From Lachnospiraceae bacterium (GTDB taxonomy: Bacteria > Bacillota > Clostridia > Lachnospirales > Lachnospiraceae): a DNA stretch of 37,443 nucleotides. The notes beneath the pieces were generated by a model, which was not told the DNA's origin, ran no database searches, and saw only the letters and a list, made by a program, of their open reading frames with translations. The position numbers were made by a program, and so were the translations under genes. Location: positions 1-37,443 of the forward strand of contig JALEPU010000104.1 of the NCBI GenBank assembly GCA_022766905.1. The letters are read 5' to 3'. Of this stretch, positions 7,746 through 15,174 are shown one piece after another (position 1 is the stretch's first letter; every line of letters begins with the position of its first letter).

Positions 7746-8375
7746 TTATTTCGTCCCAAAGATCCGGTCGCCGGCATCTCCAAGTCCCGGACAGATATAA
7801 GCATTTTCATTCAGTTCCCGATCCATATGGCCAATATAAATTTGCACATCCGGATGGGCTTTTTGAAGTCTTTCCAGACCTTCCGGTGCCCCAATGATAA
7901 ACATACATTTGATATTTTTTCCGCCATGCTGTTTGATATAATCTACCGCTGCTACTGCGGAACCGCCTGTCGCCAGCATAGGGTCTACCATCACAATCAG
8001 ACGCTGTTCGATTGGATCCGGTAATTTACAATAATACTCATGAGGTTCATGGGTAACAGGATCACGATAAAGACCGATATGTCCGATTTTTGCAGACGGC
8101 ACTAAGGTTGTGATTCCATTTACCATGCCAAGCCCTGCTCGAAGAACAGGCACAACAGCAAGTTTTTTACCGGAAATCATCGGTGTCTTACAGGATTCAA
8201 TTGGGGTTTCTACTTCCACATCTTCTAATGGCAGATCCCTCAATGCCTCATATCCCATGAGCACCGCAATTTCTTCGATTAATTTACGAAATTCATTGGT
8301 TCCCGTATTTTTGTCTCTCAGCAATGAAATTTTATGCTGAATCAGCGGGTGGTCCATAATAAATACATTTTCCAT
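7746..8375 (-). CDS. upp: Uracil phosphoribosyltransferase
   Basis: 209 residues, the standard length of Upp, from the ATG at 8375. The open frame extends five codons further, but that upstream ATG overlaps the GGAGGAAA ribosome binding site itself. The enzyme makes UMP from uracil and PRPP. The N-terminus [18 protein letters not shown], the segment [14 protein letters not shown] and the PRPP-binding loop [15 protein letters not shown] are diagnostic, as is the C-terminal [13 protein letters not shown]. It is divergent from the uracil permease gene uraA, so uptake and salvage of uracil are encoded back to back. Confidence 0.96.
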   Translation of the reverse strand: MENVFIMDHPLIQHKISLLRDKNTGTNEFRKLIEEIAVLMGYEALRDLPLEDVEVETPIESCKTPMISGKKLAVVPVLRAGLGMVNGITTLVPSAKIGHIGLYRDPVTHEPHEYYCKLPDPIEQRLIVMVDPMLATGGSAVAAVDYIKQHGGKNIKCMFIIGAPEGLERLQKAHPDVQIYIGHMDRELNENAYICPGLGDAGDRIFGTK

Positions 8376-8430
8376 CTGTGTTTCCTCCATTTGATTCTTT
8401 TTCCACTATGGTCTTTATGATCCTGACAAT

Positions 8431-8459
8431 ATTATACTTCATTTTCTCCTATTCTTCCA
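8431..8459 (-). promoter_or_regulatory. Probable upp promoter
   Basis: A perfect TATAAT on the minus strand (8431-8436) with TGGAAG (8454-8459) 17 bp upstream. The -35 is weak. Confidence 0.45.
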
Positions 8460-8464
8460 TATAT

Positions 8465-8494
8465 TTTTCATTTCCTTTCTTGCAGGGATATGAT
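8465..8494 (+). promoter_or_regulatory. Possible uraA promoter
   Basis: TTTTCA (8465-8470), an 18-bp spacer and TATGAT (8489-8494), followed by A-rich sequence. This would start a leader of roughly 100 bases containing the hairpins described separately. The -35 is weak. Confidence 0.35.
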
Positions 8495-8515
8495 AAAATG
8501 AGCCTAGTGTTAACT

Positions 8516-8596
8516 TGTCCCTGTTTCACAGGGACATTGGTCAAATGCCTGTGGTCATACAGGCGAGGGGATAAATTTCATTTATCATGAAGGAGG
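8516..8596 (+). promoter_or_regulatory. Structured uraA leader with mutually exclusive hairpins ending at the ribosome binding site
   Basis: Hairpin A: 8516-8524 with 8528-8536 (TGTCCCTGT/ACAGGGACA). Hairpin B: 8547-8552 with 8559-8564 (GCCTGT/ACAGGC). Hairpin C: GATAAAT (8570-8576) with ATTTATC (8580-8586). A and B share the same CCTGT/ACAGG core, so their arms can swap partners. C overlaps an alternative stem TTCAT (8577-8581) with ATGAA (8587-8591) that abuts AGGAGG (8591-8596). I do not recognise it as a PyrR site or a named riboswitch. A role in controlling uraA translation is inferred. Confidence 0.5.
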
Positions 8597-8604
8597 AAAC
8601 ATTT

Positions 8605-9861
8605 ATGAATGAGAAACAAATTATCCAGGTGGAAGACAAAGTACCTGTTTCTTTGTTGATTCCACTTAGCATCCAGCATATGTTTGCTATGTTTGGTGCC
8701 ACCGTACTGGTTCCATTTCTCTTTGGAATCAATCCAGCCATTGTATTATTTATGAACGGTGTGGGAACTCTTTTATTTATCGCTATTACAAAAGGAAAAG
8801 CCCCTGCTTACTTAGGTTCCAGCTTCGCCTTTCTTGCTCCTGCAGGAATTGTAATTAGTCAGATGGGCTATGAATATGCTCTGGGCGGTTTCGTAGCTGT
8901 CGGCTTTTGCGGCTGTATTCTTGCTTTTATTATTTACAAATTTGGATCCGACTGGATTGATATTGTACTTCCGCCAGCCGCTATGGGACCTGTTGTTGCT
9001 TTAATTGGTCTGGAATTATCCAGCAGCGCCGCAAGTACTGCCGGTCTTCTGGATGAAAACATCGTTATAGCAAATGTGATTGTATTTGTTGTGACTCTTG
9101 GTGTTGCTATTTTAGGAAATGTGCTGTTCCGCGGATTTTTATCTGTCATTCCTATTTTAATTGCAGTCATTGCCGGTTACATTGCTGCCATTTGCTGCGG
9201 ACTGGTTGACTTTACCGCAGTTGGAGAAGCATCTTTGCTGGCTCTTCCTAATTTCCAGTTCCCGAAATTTAATATGCAGGCTATCATTATTATTCTTCCT
9301 GTTCTTCTTGTCATTACTTCTGAACATATCGGACATCAGGTCGTAACAAGTAAGATTGTAGGAAGGGACCTGTTAAAAGACCCGGGCCTTCATCGTTCCC
9401 TTTTCGGAGACAACTTTTCTACTATGATTTCCGGTCTCATTGGTTCTGTTCCAACCACCACCTATGGCGAAAATATTGGTGTTATGGCAGTAACCAAAGT
9501 ATATAGCGTTCGTGTTATTGCAGGAGCTGCCGTTTTATCCATTATTTGTTCCTTTGTCGGAAAGCTTTCTGCTTTGATTCAGACAATCCCGGGACCTGTC
9601 ATCGGCGGAATTTCTTTCCTCCTTTACGGAATGATTGGTGCATCCGGTATCCGGATTCTGGTAGATTCTCAGGTCGACTACGGACGTTCCCGAAATCTGA
9701 TTCTGACCTCTGTTGTATTTGTCACAGGTCTTTCCGGTATTGCTGTCCAGATTGGAAATGTTCAGCTAAAGGGAATGGTTCTGGCTTGCATCGTAGCAAT
9801 GATCTTAAGCCTTTTGTTCTACATTTTTGATAAATTAAAAATCACCAACGACATAGAATAA
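8605..9861 (+). CDS. uraA: Uracil permease (nucleobase:cation symporter-2 family)
   Basis: 418 residues from the ATG at 8605, which has AAGGAGG eight bases upstream; an in-frame ATG at 8587 precedes that ribosome binding site and is rejected. The protein is a polytopic membrane transporter of the UraA/PyrP family: LLIPLSIQHMFAMFGATVL at the N-terminus (about residues 17-35) is a family signature, as are APAYLGSSFAFLAPAG, the VITSEHIGHQ segment with its substrate-site glutamate, and GSVPTTTYGENIGV. It imports uracil with protons. It is divergent from upp and preceded by an unusual structured leader. Confidence 0.95.
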   Translation: MNEKQIIQVEDKVPVSLLIPLSIQHMFAMFGATVLVPFLFGINPAIVLFMNGVGTLLFIAITKGKAPAYLGSSFAFLAPAGIVISQMGYEYALGGFVAVGFCGCILAFIIYKFGSDWIDIVLPPAAMGPVVALIGLELSSSAASTAGLLDENIVIANVIVFVVTLGVAILGNVLFRGFLSVIPILIAVIAGYIAAICCGLVDFTAVGEASLLALPNFQFPKFNMQAIIIILPVLLVITSEHIGHQVVTSKIVGRDLLKDPGLHRSLFGDNFSTMISGLIGSVPTTTYGENIGVMAVTKVYSVRVIAGAAVLSIICSFVGKLSALIQTIPGPVIGGISFLLYGMIGASGIRILVDSQVDYGRSRNLILTSVVFVTGLSGIAVQIGNVQLKGMVLACIVAMILSLLFYIFDKLKITNDIE

Positions 9862-9870
9862 AAAAGAAAT

Positions 9871-9916
9871 GGAGTCTGTTGCATAGTAAAACATGCAGCA
9901 GACTCCTGATTTTTTA
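9871..9916. terminator. Bidirectional terminator between uraA and the TauE/SafE gene
   Basis: Arms 9871-9884 and 9893-9906 form a 14-bp stem (GGAGTCTGTTGCAT, one G-T pair), followed on the plus strand by TGATTTTTT and preceded by an A run that serves the minus strand. The T run abuts the stop codon of the convergent gene. Confidence 0.85.
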
Positions 9917-10690
9917 AAGCAAATAATTCACTCCCATAATCAAAAGACCTAAAACGACAAGCACACATCCGGTTGCCCGATTTAACGTCTCCGGTTTTGC
10001 TTTGTTCGCAAACCTTGCCGCAATTCTTGCCCATAAGAGAGTGGATAAAATACAAAACACAAAGGTTGCCGGATCCGGGGCTCCTCCAATCGTAAAATGA
10101 CTGACGGCACCGGTAAATGCAGTAAATGCCATAATAAATACGCTGGTTCCTACCGCTGTTTTTAATTCATAGTTCATAACAGAAGTAAGGATAAGAAGCA
10201 TCATCATGCCACCGCCGGCACCGACAAATCCACAGATAAATCCTATCAGCATGCCGCACAGGACGGATTGAATCATTCTTTTTTTCGGATCTGTCTGGCC
10301 CATCTTTTCCTTTGTAGTCATAACCGGCTTTACAATGAATTTGATTCCTAACAAAAATGTCATAAAGACACTGAAATTTCCCATTGTACTGTTTGGAACC
10401 AGACTGGATACAAAACTTCCCACAACCGTAAAAGCCAGTACACTGATCATCATGGCAATTCCGTTCTTAATATCCAGATTTTTATTCTTTCCGTAAGTAT
10501 AAGCACTGACTGCACTTGCCAGCACATCACTTGCAAGGGCAATTCCTACTGCATCATAAGCTTCCATGTGTAAAAAGGTAATCAACATGGGACTGATGAC
10601 TGCTGCCGCACTCATTCCCGCAAAACCGGTTCCCAGTCCTGCTCCGATTCCGGCAATAAAACATACCACAAATTTATAAAGCATCTCCAT
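9914..10690 (-). CDS. TauE/SafE (TSUP) family sulfite/organosulfur exporter-like membrane protein
   Basis: 258 residues, nearly all hydrophobic, with two repeated halves typical of the family. Each half begins with a glycine-rich stretch: GIGAGLGTGFAGMSAAAVISP near residue 15 and GFICGFVGAGGGMMMLLI near residue 155. The segments DVLASAVSAYTYGKNKN and AVGTSVFIMAFTAFTGA are also family features. Members export or import sulfite, sulfoacetate, taurine-derived anions or other organic acids; the substrate here is unknown. AGGAG lies about nine bases before the ATG at 10690, with a second ATG two codons on. It follows the MarR gene by 12 bp when read on the minus strand, so the two form an operon and MarR probably controls it. 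Confidence 0.85.
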   Translation of the reverse strand: MEMLYKFVVCFIAGIGAGLGTGFAGMSAAAVISPMLITFLHMEAYDAVGIALASDVLASAVSAYTYGKNKNLDIKNGIAMMISVLAFTVVGSFVSSLVPNSTMGNFSVFMTFLLGIKFIVKPVMTTKEKMGQTDPKKRMIQSVLCGMLIGFICGFVGAGGGMMMLLILTSVMNYELKTAVGTSVFIMAFTAFTGAVSHFTIGGAPDPATFVFCILSTLLWARIAARFANKAKPETLNRATGCVLVVLGLLIMGVNYLL

Positions 10691-10702
10691 CTTATGTCAC
10701 TC

Positions 10703-11131
10703 CTATCTTACATACTCTTCCAGGTTTCTCTTCATCCGCTCCATAAACTCCTGCATCTTTTTCAGATCATCCTCCGAAAATCCTTTTATCATGGTTTCTG
10801 CAAATAGCTTCTGTCCCTGTCTGCCCATCAAAATGATCTCATCTGCTTTTTCACATAAAGATAAATGAATGGTCCTTCTGTTATTGTTCCGGTAGGAGCG
10901 AATCAGATATCCTCTCGCCTCTAATGACTTAATCGACTCCGAAACATGAGACTTGGAAATCCCCTTTTTCTCCACAATATCTGTTGCTGTATCAAACAAA
11001 CTGTTATTTGCAAGAAACAAAAGAATATCCAACTCCGTCCGAGTCAGATGATAGGCTTCACAGACCGGTTCTATGGATTTCGTATACGCTTTTTGAAAAG
11101 CCGCTTTATAATTCCATAATTGCTCCATCAT
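10703..11131 (-). CDS. MarR-family transcriptional regulator
   Basis: 142 residues from the ATG at 11131. The open frame reaches 11191, but that part overlaps the promoter and operator, and the GGAG-rich stretch precedes 11131. The winged helix-turn-helix is clear: LTRTELDILLFLANNS, DIVEKKGISKSHVSESIKSL (recognition helix) and the wing RSYRNNNRRTIHLSL. The C-terminal helix, rich in acidic and basic residues, is for dimerisation. MarR proteins usually repress their own operon and release DNA on binding a small phenolic or other ligand. A perfect palindrome lies just downstream of its promoter, which fits autorepression together with the TauE/SafE gene that follows. Confidence 0.9.
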   Translation of the reverse strand: MMEQLWNYKAAFQKAYTKSIEPVCEAYHLTRTELDILLFLANNSLFDTATDIVEKKGISKSHVSESIKSLEARGYLIRSYRNNNRRTIHLSLCEKADEIILMGRQGQKLFAETMIKGFSEDDLKKMQEFMERMKRNLEEYVR

Positions 11132-11173
11132 AAAGAATCTTCTCTCCTTTCTCCTTTTCCAAATAGTTCTTTT

Positions 11174-11223
11174 CCGAACTGTTCGGTACAAAACATTATA
11201 AAAAAAAACGGTGCCGTTGTCAA
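11174..11223 (-). promoter_or_regulatory. Consensus promoter and MarR-type operator
   Basis: On the minus strand TTGACA (11218-11223) and TATAAT (11195-11200) are both perfect and 17 bp apart. Eight bases downstream of the -10 lies the perfect 13-bp palindrome CCGAACTGTTCGG (11174-11186), covering the transcription start. A promoter this strong with a dyad at +1 implies tight repression, most likely by the MarR protein it expresses. Confidence 0.75.
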
Positions 11224-11550
11224 GCGATTTTCTATTCCCATGTATGCACTGACTCTTTCAATTTATAATACTCTATATAACCTATTTCTTATCATATAAA
11301 AATCCTTTCCTAAAAAAGAAGGAGAAATATTGAAAAATAAAGATGTCATATCTTTGTTCAAATAAGGCCCCGCTCATATGATTATAAATTATCGGACATG
11401 CATATCTGCATCTGCTTTGAAACTCAAAGTCGCTTTGGTACAAATTGAGGTCCGATTTTACATTTGTCTCTTTTGACAGAATTTCCAAAACAGTGTCTGA
11501 AAAAATGCCGGACGGTAGTATTGTTTGAAAAGCAGCTTCTAAAAATAAAA

Positions 11551-11595
11551 AAGAACCATCACAATCTGTCTTTCGGACAGATTGTGATGGTTCTT
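11551..11595. terminator. Long perfect-dyad bidirectional terminator after the deaminase gene
   Basis: Arms 11551-11570 and 11576-11595 pair over 20 bp without mismatch around the loop TTTCG. A runs precede it and T runs follow it, so it works in both directions; on the minus strand it ends the nucleoside-transport operon. The surrounding gene-free stretch, about 11224-11761, shows nothing else I can support. An open frame crossing the hairpin (11282-11731) is rejected. Confidence 0.85.
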
Positions 11596-11761
11596 TTTGT
11601 AACTCTTCTTTATAAATTTTTAAAAGCTGCTTTGAGTTCTGACGAACATCCGGCAATAAAATCTTGAAGACGCTGTTTTGTAGAAATTCCCCAAAAGAGA
11701 CAACGGCAAAGGAAGCCTCCTTTTGTACCAAATCGACTCCTCAAACACAGGATGGATAAAA

Positions 11762-13042
11762 TTACTTCACTTTCATCCTTGCTATTATTTCATTGGCTTT
11801 CTCATAGATTTCTTCCGCTGGCGTCCCTATGCAAAACTTACCGTCTTCATAGAGAATCCTGCCATTGACCATGGTCATCTTCACATTCTGTTTGCTTCCG
11901 CTGTAAACAATATTTTTTACAATATTGTTCAGTGGCTGCATATTCGGCTGATGAAGATCAATCAGAATCAAATCTGCAAATTTACCTTCTGCCAGAACAT
12001 CTGCATTGGTAAGCCCCATTGCATGGGCACCTTCTACAGTTGCCATCTTAAGCACCTGTTCTGCATCCAAAGCTGAAGCATCGTCTGCACGCAGTTTGGC
12101 AAGAGCTGTCGTAAGAAACATCTCCCGGAACATATCCAGACAATTATTGCTGGCAGGACCGTCTGTCCCAATGGCTACATGGATTCCCCGATTTCGCATA
12201 TCTTCCACTCTGGCAACTCCGCTTGCCAGCTTCATATTCGAAGCCGGATTTGTTACCACATAAATGTTATTTTCCTTCAAAATATCCAAATCTTCATCTG
12301 TCATATGGATGCAGTGATAGTAAGTTCCGCCATAATCAAACATGCCAAGCTGATGAAAAAGAACGGTTGGGGTAACTCCATATCGCTCGATGCAGCCTTC
12401 TACTTCTGATTTACTCTCTGAATTATGAGCACAGATCGGTGCTTTATATTTATGCGACAAGGCCGCAAGCTTTTGCAGGTTCTCATAAGAGTTTGTATAT
12501 TCCGCATGGAAGCCAAGGCGGAACGTAACCAGGCTTTCCGGGTCCTTATATTCTTCATACCATCTTTCCAGTTCTTCAAAAGATTGAGCAAAATCATTCA
12601 GACCACCTGCCATGACCGTTCGAAATCCACAGTCGTAAGAAGCTTTCGCAATGGTATCCGGTGTCAGGTACATATCAAAATTAGCTGTAATTCCGCTGGT
12701 CAGATATTCCATAATCGCAAGTTTCGACAAATGATAAATATCCACCGGTGTTAATTTTGCTTCCATCGGAAATACCTGTTTGTTCAGCCAATCCAGCAAA
12801 GGCAGATCATCCGCATAGGAACGGAGAAAGGTCATACCGGAATGAGTATGGGCATCTTTAAACCCTGGCATAATCAGATTTCCTTCTGCATCGATTTCTC
12901 TTCCCCACAACGCAGTTTCATCCGGTTCCATTTTCGGTCCTACGTAAGCAATTTTGTTCTCTTTAATGTGAATCTCCCCGAAAAAAACAGGTTGATTTTC
13001 TTCCATAGTAAGAATTCTTGCGTTATAAATTCGAATATTCAT
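11762..13042 (-). CDS. mtaD: Amidohydrolase of the MTA/SAH deaminase (TRZ/ATZ) family
   Basis: 426 residues, normal length. Amidohydrolase metal ligands are seen in order: H65 and H67 (KDAHTHSG), H206 with the catalytic E209 (CAHNSES) and D294 (GTDGPASNN). H179 (LGFHAEYT) and H246 (HCIHMTDED) are additional conserved histidines. The first 55 and last 50 residues form the beta-sandwich of the family (GEIHIKENKIAYVG, ADLILIDLHQPNM). Relatives deaminate S-adenosylhomocysteine, 5'-methylthioadenosine or adenosine. It is last in the operon of a nucleoside ABC importer, 12 bp after a permease, so it probably deaminates an imported adenine nucleoside (inference). AGGAGG precedes the ATG. Exact substrate not determinable, so the symbol is tentative. 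Confidence 0.8.
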   Translation of the reverse strand: MNIRIYNARILTMEENQPVFFGEIHIKENKIAYVGPKMEPDETALWGREIDAEGNLIMPGFKDAHTHSGMTFLRSYADDLPLLDWLNKQVFPMEAKLTPVDIYHLSKLAIMEYLTSGITANFDMYLTPDTIAKASYDCGFRTVMAGGLNDFAQSFEELERWYEEYKDPESLVTFRLGFHAEYTNSYENLQKLAALSHKYKAPICAHNSESKSEVEGCIERYGVTPTVLFHQLGMFDYGGTYYHCIHMTDEDLDILKENNIYVVTNPASNMKLASGVARVEDMRNRGIHVAIGTDGPASNNCLDMFREMFLTTALAKLRADDASALDAEQVLKMATVEGAHAMGLTNADVLAEGKFADLILIDLHQPNMQPLNNIVKNIVYSGSKQNVKMTMVNGRILYEDGKFCIGTPAEEIYEKANEIIARMKVK

Positions 13043-13054
13043 AGCAAAAACCTC

Positions 13055-14017
13055 CTATCTCTTACCTTTATCATATATTTCTCCAAGCGCTTTTGGTGAA
13101 TCATTGTGTTTGGAGAAGAATACTAAAAGAAGCAGTGTCAGTACATAAGGCAGTACCATCACAAGGTCTGAATAGCTGCTCGGCATTCCCAGATACTGAA
13201 CGATCTGATATCCGCCGGACTTGGCAAACCCAAATAAAAGGCAGGCTGCCAAAGTTGGTATAATTTTCCAGTTTCCGAAGATCAGGGCTGCAATAGAAAG
13301 ATAACCATAGCCTACATAAATACCGGAAGAGAATTTTGCAGAAATGGAATAAGCAAAACACATACCGGCAAGACCGGATAAAGCTCCGGATACCATAACG
13401 GCACTGAAACGAATCTTTGCTACATCAATACCTGCCGCATCAACTGCATGAGGATTGTCTCCGCAGGCACGAAGATGCATGCCGTACCTGGTTTTATAAA
13501 GCACATACCAGGCAATGATTGCCACAACCACAATAATCAACTCAAAAGGATACATGTCTTTAAAGACTGCGCCCAGAACCGGTATTTTGGATAATCCGGG
13601 CACCGTCCATCTCTGAGAGACACTTAATACAAATTTATCAGAAGGTGCTCCGAAAGCAACTCTGTTGATTACTTTTGTCAGAAACACAGTCAGAGAAGAA
13701 GCCAGAATGTTGATTACGACACCGCTGATAACCTGATTTGCCTTGAACTTTACACAAAGCACAGCGTGAAGAACCGAATAAGCCATTCCTCCAAGCATTG
13801 CAAAGAGCATTGCAGCATAGTAAGGAATCTGAGAATTTTCTCCCAGAGACTGCATCAGCAAAATCGCGACCAGGGCACCGATAAAAGCACCCACTCCCTG
13901 AAGTCCTTCCAGGGCCAGGTTGGTAATTCCGCTTCGTTCACTGTAAATACCGCCAATTGCCATCACAAACAGAGGCAACGCAAAGGATAAACCATCAATT
14001 ATTGTTTTGTCTATCAT
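13055..14017 (-). CDS. Nucleoside ABC transporter permease (NupQ/YufQ-like)
   Basis: 320-residue polytopic membrane protein of the branched-chain/ribose-type permease family. The N-terminal half carries GGIYSERSGITNLALEGLQG, the near-invariant start of the second permease in BMP-linked nucleoside importers. The coupling segment YGMHLRACGDNPHAVDAAGI, which contacts the ATPase, is in place. Its ATG overlaps the stop of the preceding permease by four bases (ATGA), so the two are translationally coupled. Together with the other permease, the ATPase and the BMP lipoprotein it forms one importer. The final GEIYDKGKR tail is cytosolic. Nucleoside specificity is from family knowledge and the deaminase neighbour. 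Confidence 0.9.
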   Translation of the reverse strand: MIDKTIIDGLSFALPLFVMAIGGIYSERSGITNLALEGLQGVGAFIGALVAILLMQSLGENSQIPYYAAMLFAMLGGMAYSVLHAVLCVKFKANQVISGVVINILASSLTVFLTKVINRVAFGAPSDKFVLSVSQRWTVPGLSKIPVLGAVFKDMYPFELIIVVVAIIAWYVLYKTRYGMHLRACGDNPHAVDAAGIDVAKIRFSAVMVSGALSGLAGMCFAYSISAKFSSGIYVGYGYLSIAALIFGNWKIIPTLAACLLFGFAKSGGYQIVQYLGMPSSYSDLVMVLPYVLTLLLLVFFSKHNDSPKALGEIYDKGKR

Positions 14018-15174
14018 TTTTCTACCTCCGTTTCTTTCTGTTTGTCCATTTCTTCCAGACGATCCTTGCTTCGTTTTACTTTATACTGAATATAAACGCC
14101 ACAGGCGCTGAACAGAAGAATCAAACCGGTAATAACAGATGCAATTTCTGCATCCAGACTGGCACTGGAACTTAAATAGGTACTTCCCTTTCCAATGACA
14201 GAAATCAGGAAAGAGGCAAAAATAATGCCAATCGGATTGGAATTTCCCAAAAGTGCAACAGCAATGGAATCAAATCCGGTACTTGCCAGCACTTTCGGCT
14301 GGATTGATGCAAAGTAACCCATGTAATAAGTAGAACCGGCTGCTCCTGCCAGCACACCGGAAATCATCATCGCCAGAATCATATTTTTCCCAACAGAAAT
14401 TCCCGCATAGCCAGCAGCTTTCCGGTTCGCACCCACTGCTTTTAATTCATAACCAAAGGTGGTCTTCTTAAAAATAAAATGAATCACGAAAACCGCAAGA
14501 AAGGCAATCACAATACCAAGAGGAATATCGAATTTATACCCGCCAATCTCCACACTGGTAAGAGTCATTCTTGCAGCATCGCTGATTTTTAAGGACTGCC
14601 GTGATACCGGATCTACATATTTGGTGTAGATAAAAAATGCTACGACATATTCCACAATGTAGTTGATCATAATCGAAGAAACAACCTCATTAATGTTAAA
14701 CTTGTATTTCAGCCATCCAATCAGGCCTCCCACTAAGCCACCAACGATAAGGCATATGACGAAAGCCAACGGTTTGGCAATCGGAGCGCTTAAGGTAGAA
14801 TAGCCGATCAGAATAGAAGACACAAAGCCTGCTGCAAGCATCTGACCGGAAACACCAATGTTAAATAATCCCGCTTTTAATGCAACGGCTACTGCAAGGG
14901 CCGCAAAAATCATTGGAGTCCAGTAATTTAAAAAGCTGAAAAAGTCTGTCAGCATGCTTTTGCCACCGGCATATTTAGGCTTTGGCAGCACGCCGGAGCC
15001 CTGCAGCAGATTGGCATAAACTGAAATTGGATTTTTTCCGAGAATCAGAATCACAATTCCGCCAAAAATCAAGCTAAGGAGAATTGCAAACACCGGGATT
15101 GTAAATTTTTGATATTTTTCATTGCCAAGCAGTTTTACAAACAGCCTGGTAATGGGATTTCCTTTTTGTTTCAT
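14014..15174 (-). CDS. Nucleoside ABC transporter permease (NupP/YufP-like)
   Basis: 386-residue membrane protein, larger than its partner as usual. The segment VAVALKAGLFNIGVSGQMLAAG near residues 95-115 is diagnostic. TTFGYELKAVGANRKAAGYAG provides the ATPase-contact loop, and a charged cytosolic tail (KRSKDRLEEMDKQKETEVEK) closes it. Its start lies directly against the ATPase stop codon (TAG then ATG), with a GGGGGTG ribosome binding site inside the end of the ATPase gene. The pair of permeases should form a heterodimeric channel for purine or pyrimidine nucleosides. Confidence 0.9.
   Translation of the reverse strand: MKQKGNPITRLFVKLLGNEKYQKFTIPVFAILLSLIFGGIVILILGKNPISVYANLLQGSGVLPKPKYAGGKSMLTDFFSFLNYWTPMIFAALAVAVALKAGLFNIGVSGQMLAAGFVSSILIGYSTLSAPIAKPLAFVICLIVGGLVGGLIGWLKYKFNINEVVSSIMINYIVEYVVAFFIYTKYVDPVSRQSLKISDAARMTLTSVEIGGYKFDIPLGIVIAFLAVFVIHFIFKKTTFGYELKAVGANRKAAGYAGISVGKNMILAMMISGVLAGAAGSTYYMGYFASIQPKVLASTGFDSIAVALLGNSNPIGIIFASFLISVIGKGSTYLSSSASLDAEIASVITGLILLFSACGVYIQYKVKRSKDRLEEMDKQKETEVEK

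Noticed and set aside
8516-8564. Two tandem hairpins before uraA as a guanidine-II (mini-ykkC) riboswitch or a PyrR site
   Set aside because: The loops are TTC and GGTCAT, not the ACGR loops of guanidine-II, and the PyrR binding-loop consensus is not present.
8378-8590. A 70-codon open frame over the upp-uraA intergenic region
   Set aside because: It crosses the upp promoter and the uraA leader hairpins; no ribosome binding site and no domain.
11282-11731. A 149-codon open frame on the minus strand
   Set aside because: A perfect 20-bp terminator dyad (11551-11595) lies in its middle, it has no good ribosome binding site and no recognisable domain; the terminator explains the sequence better.
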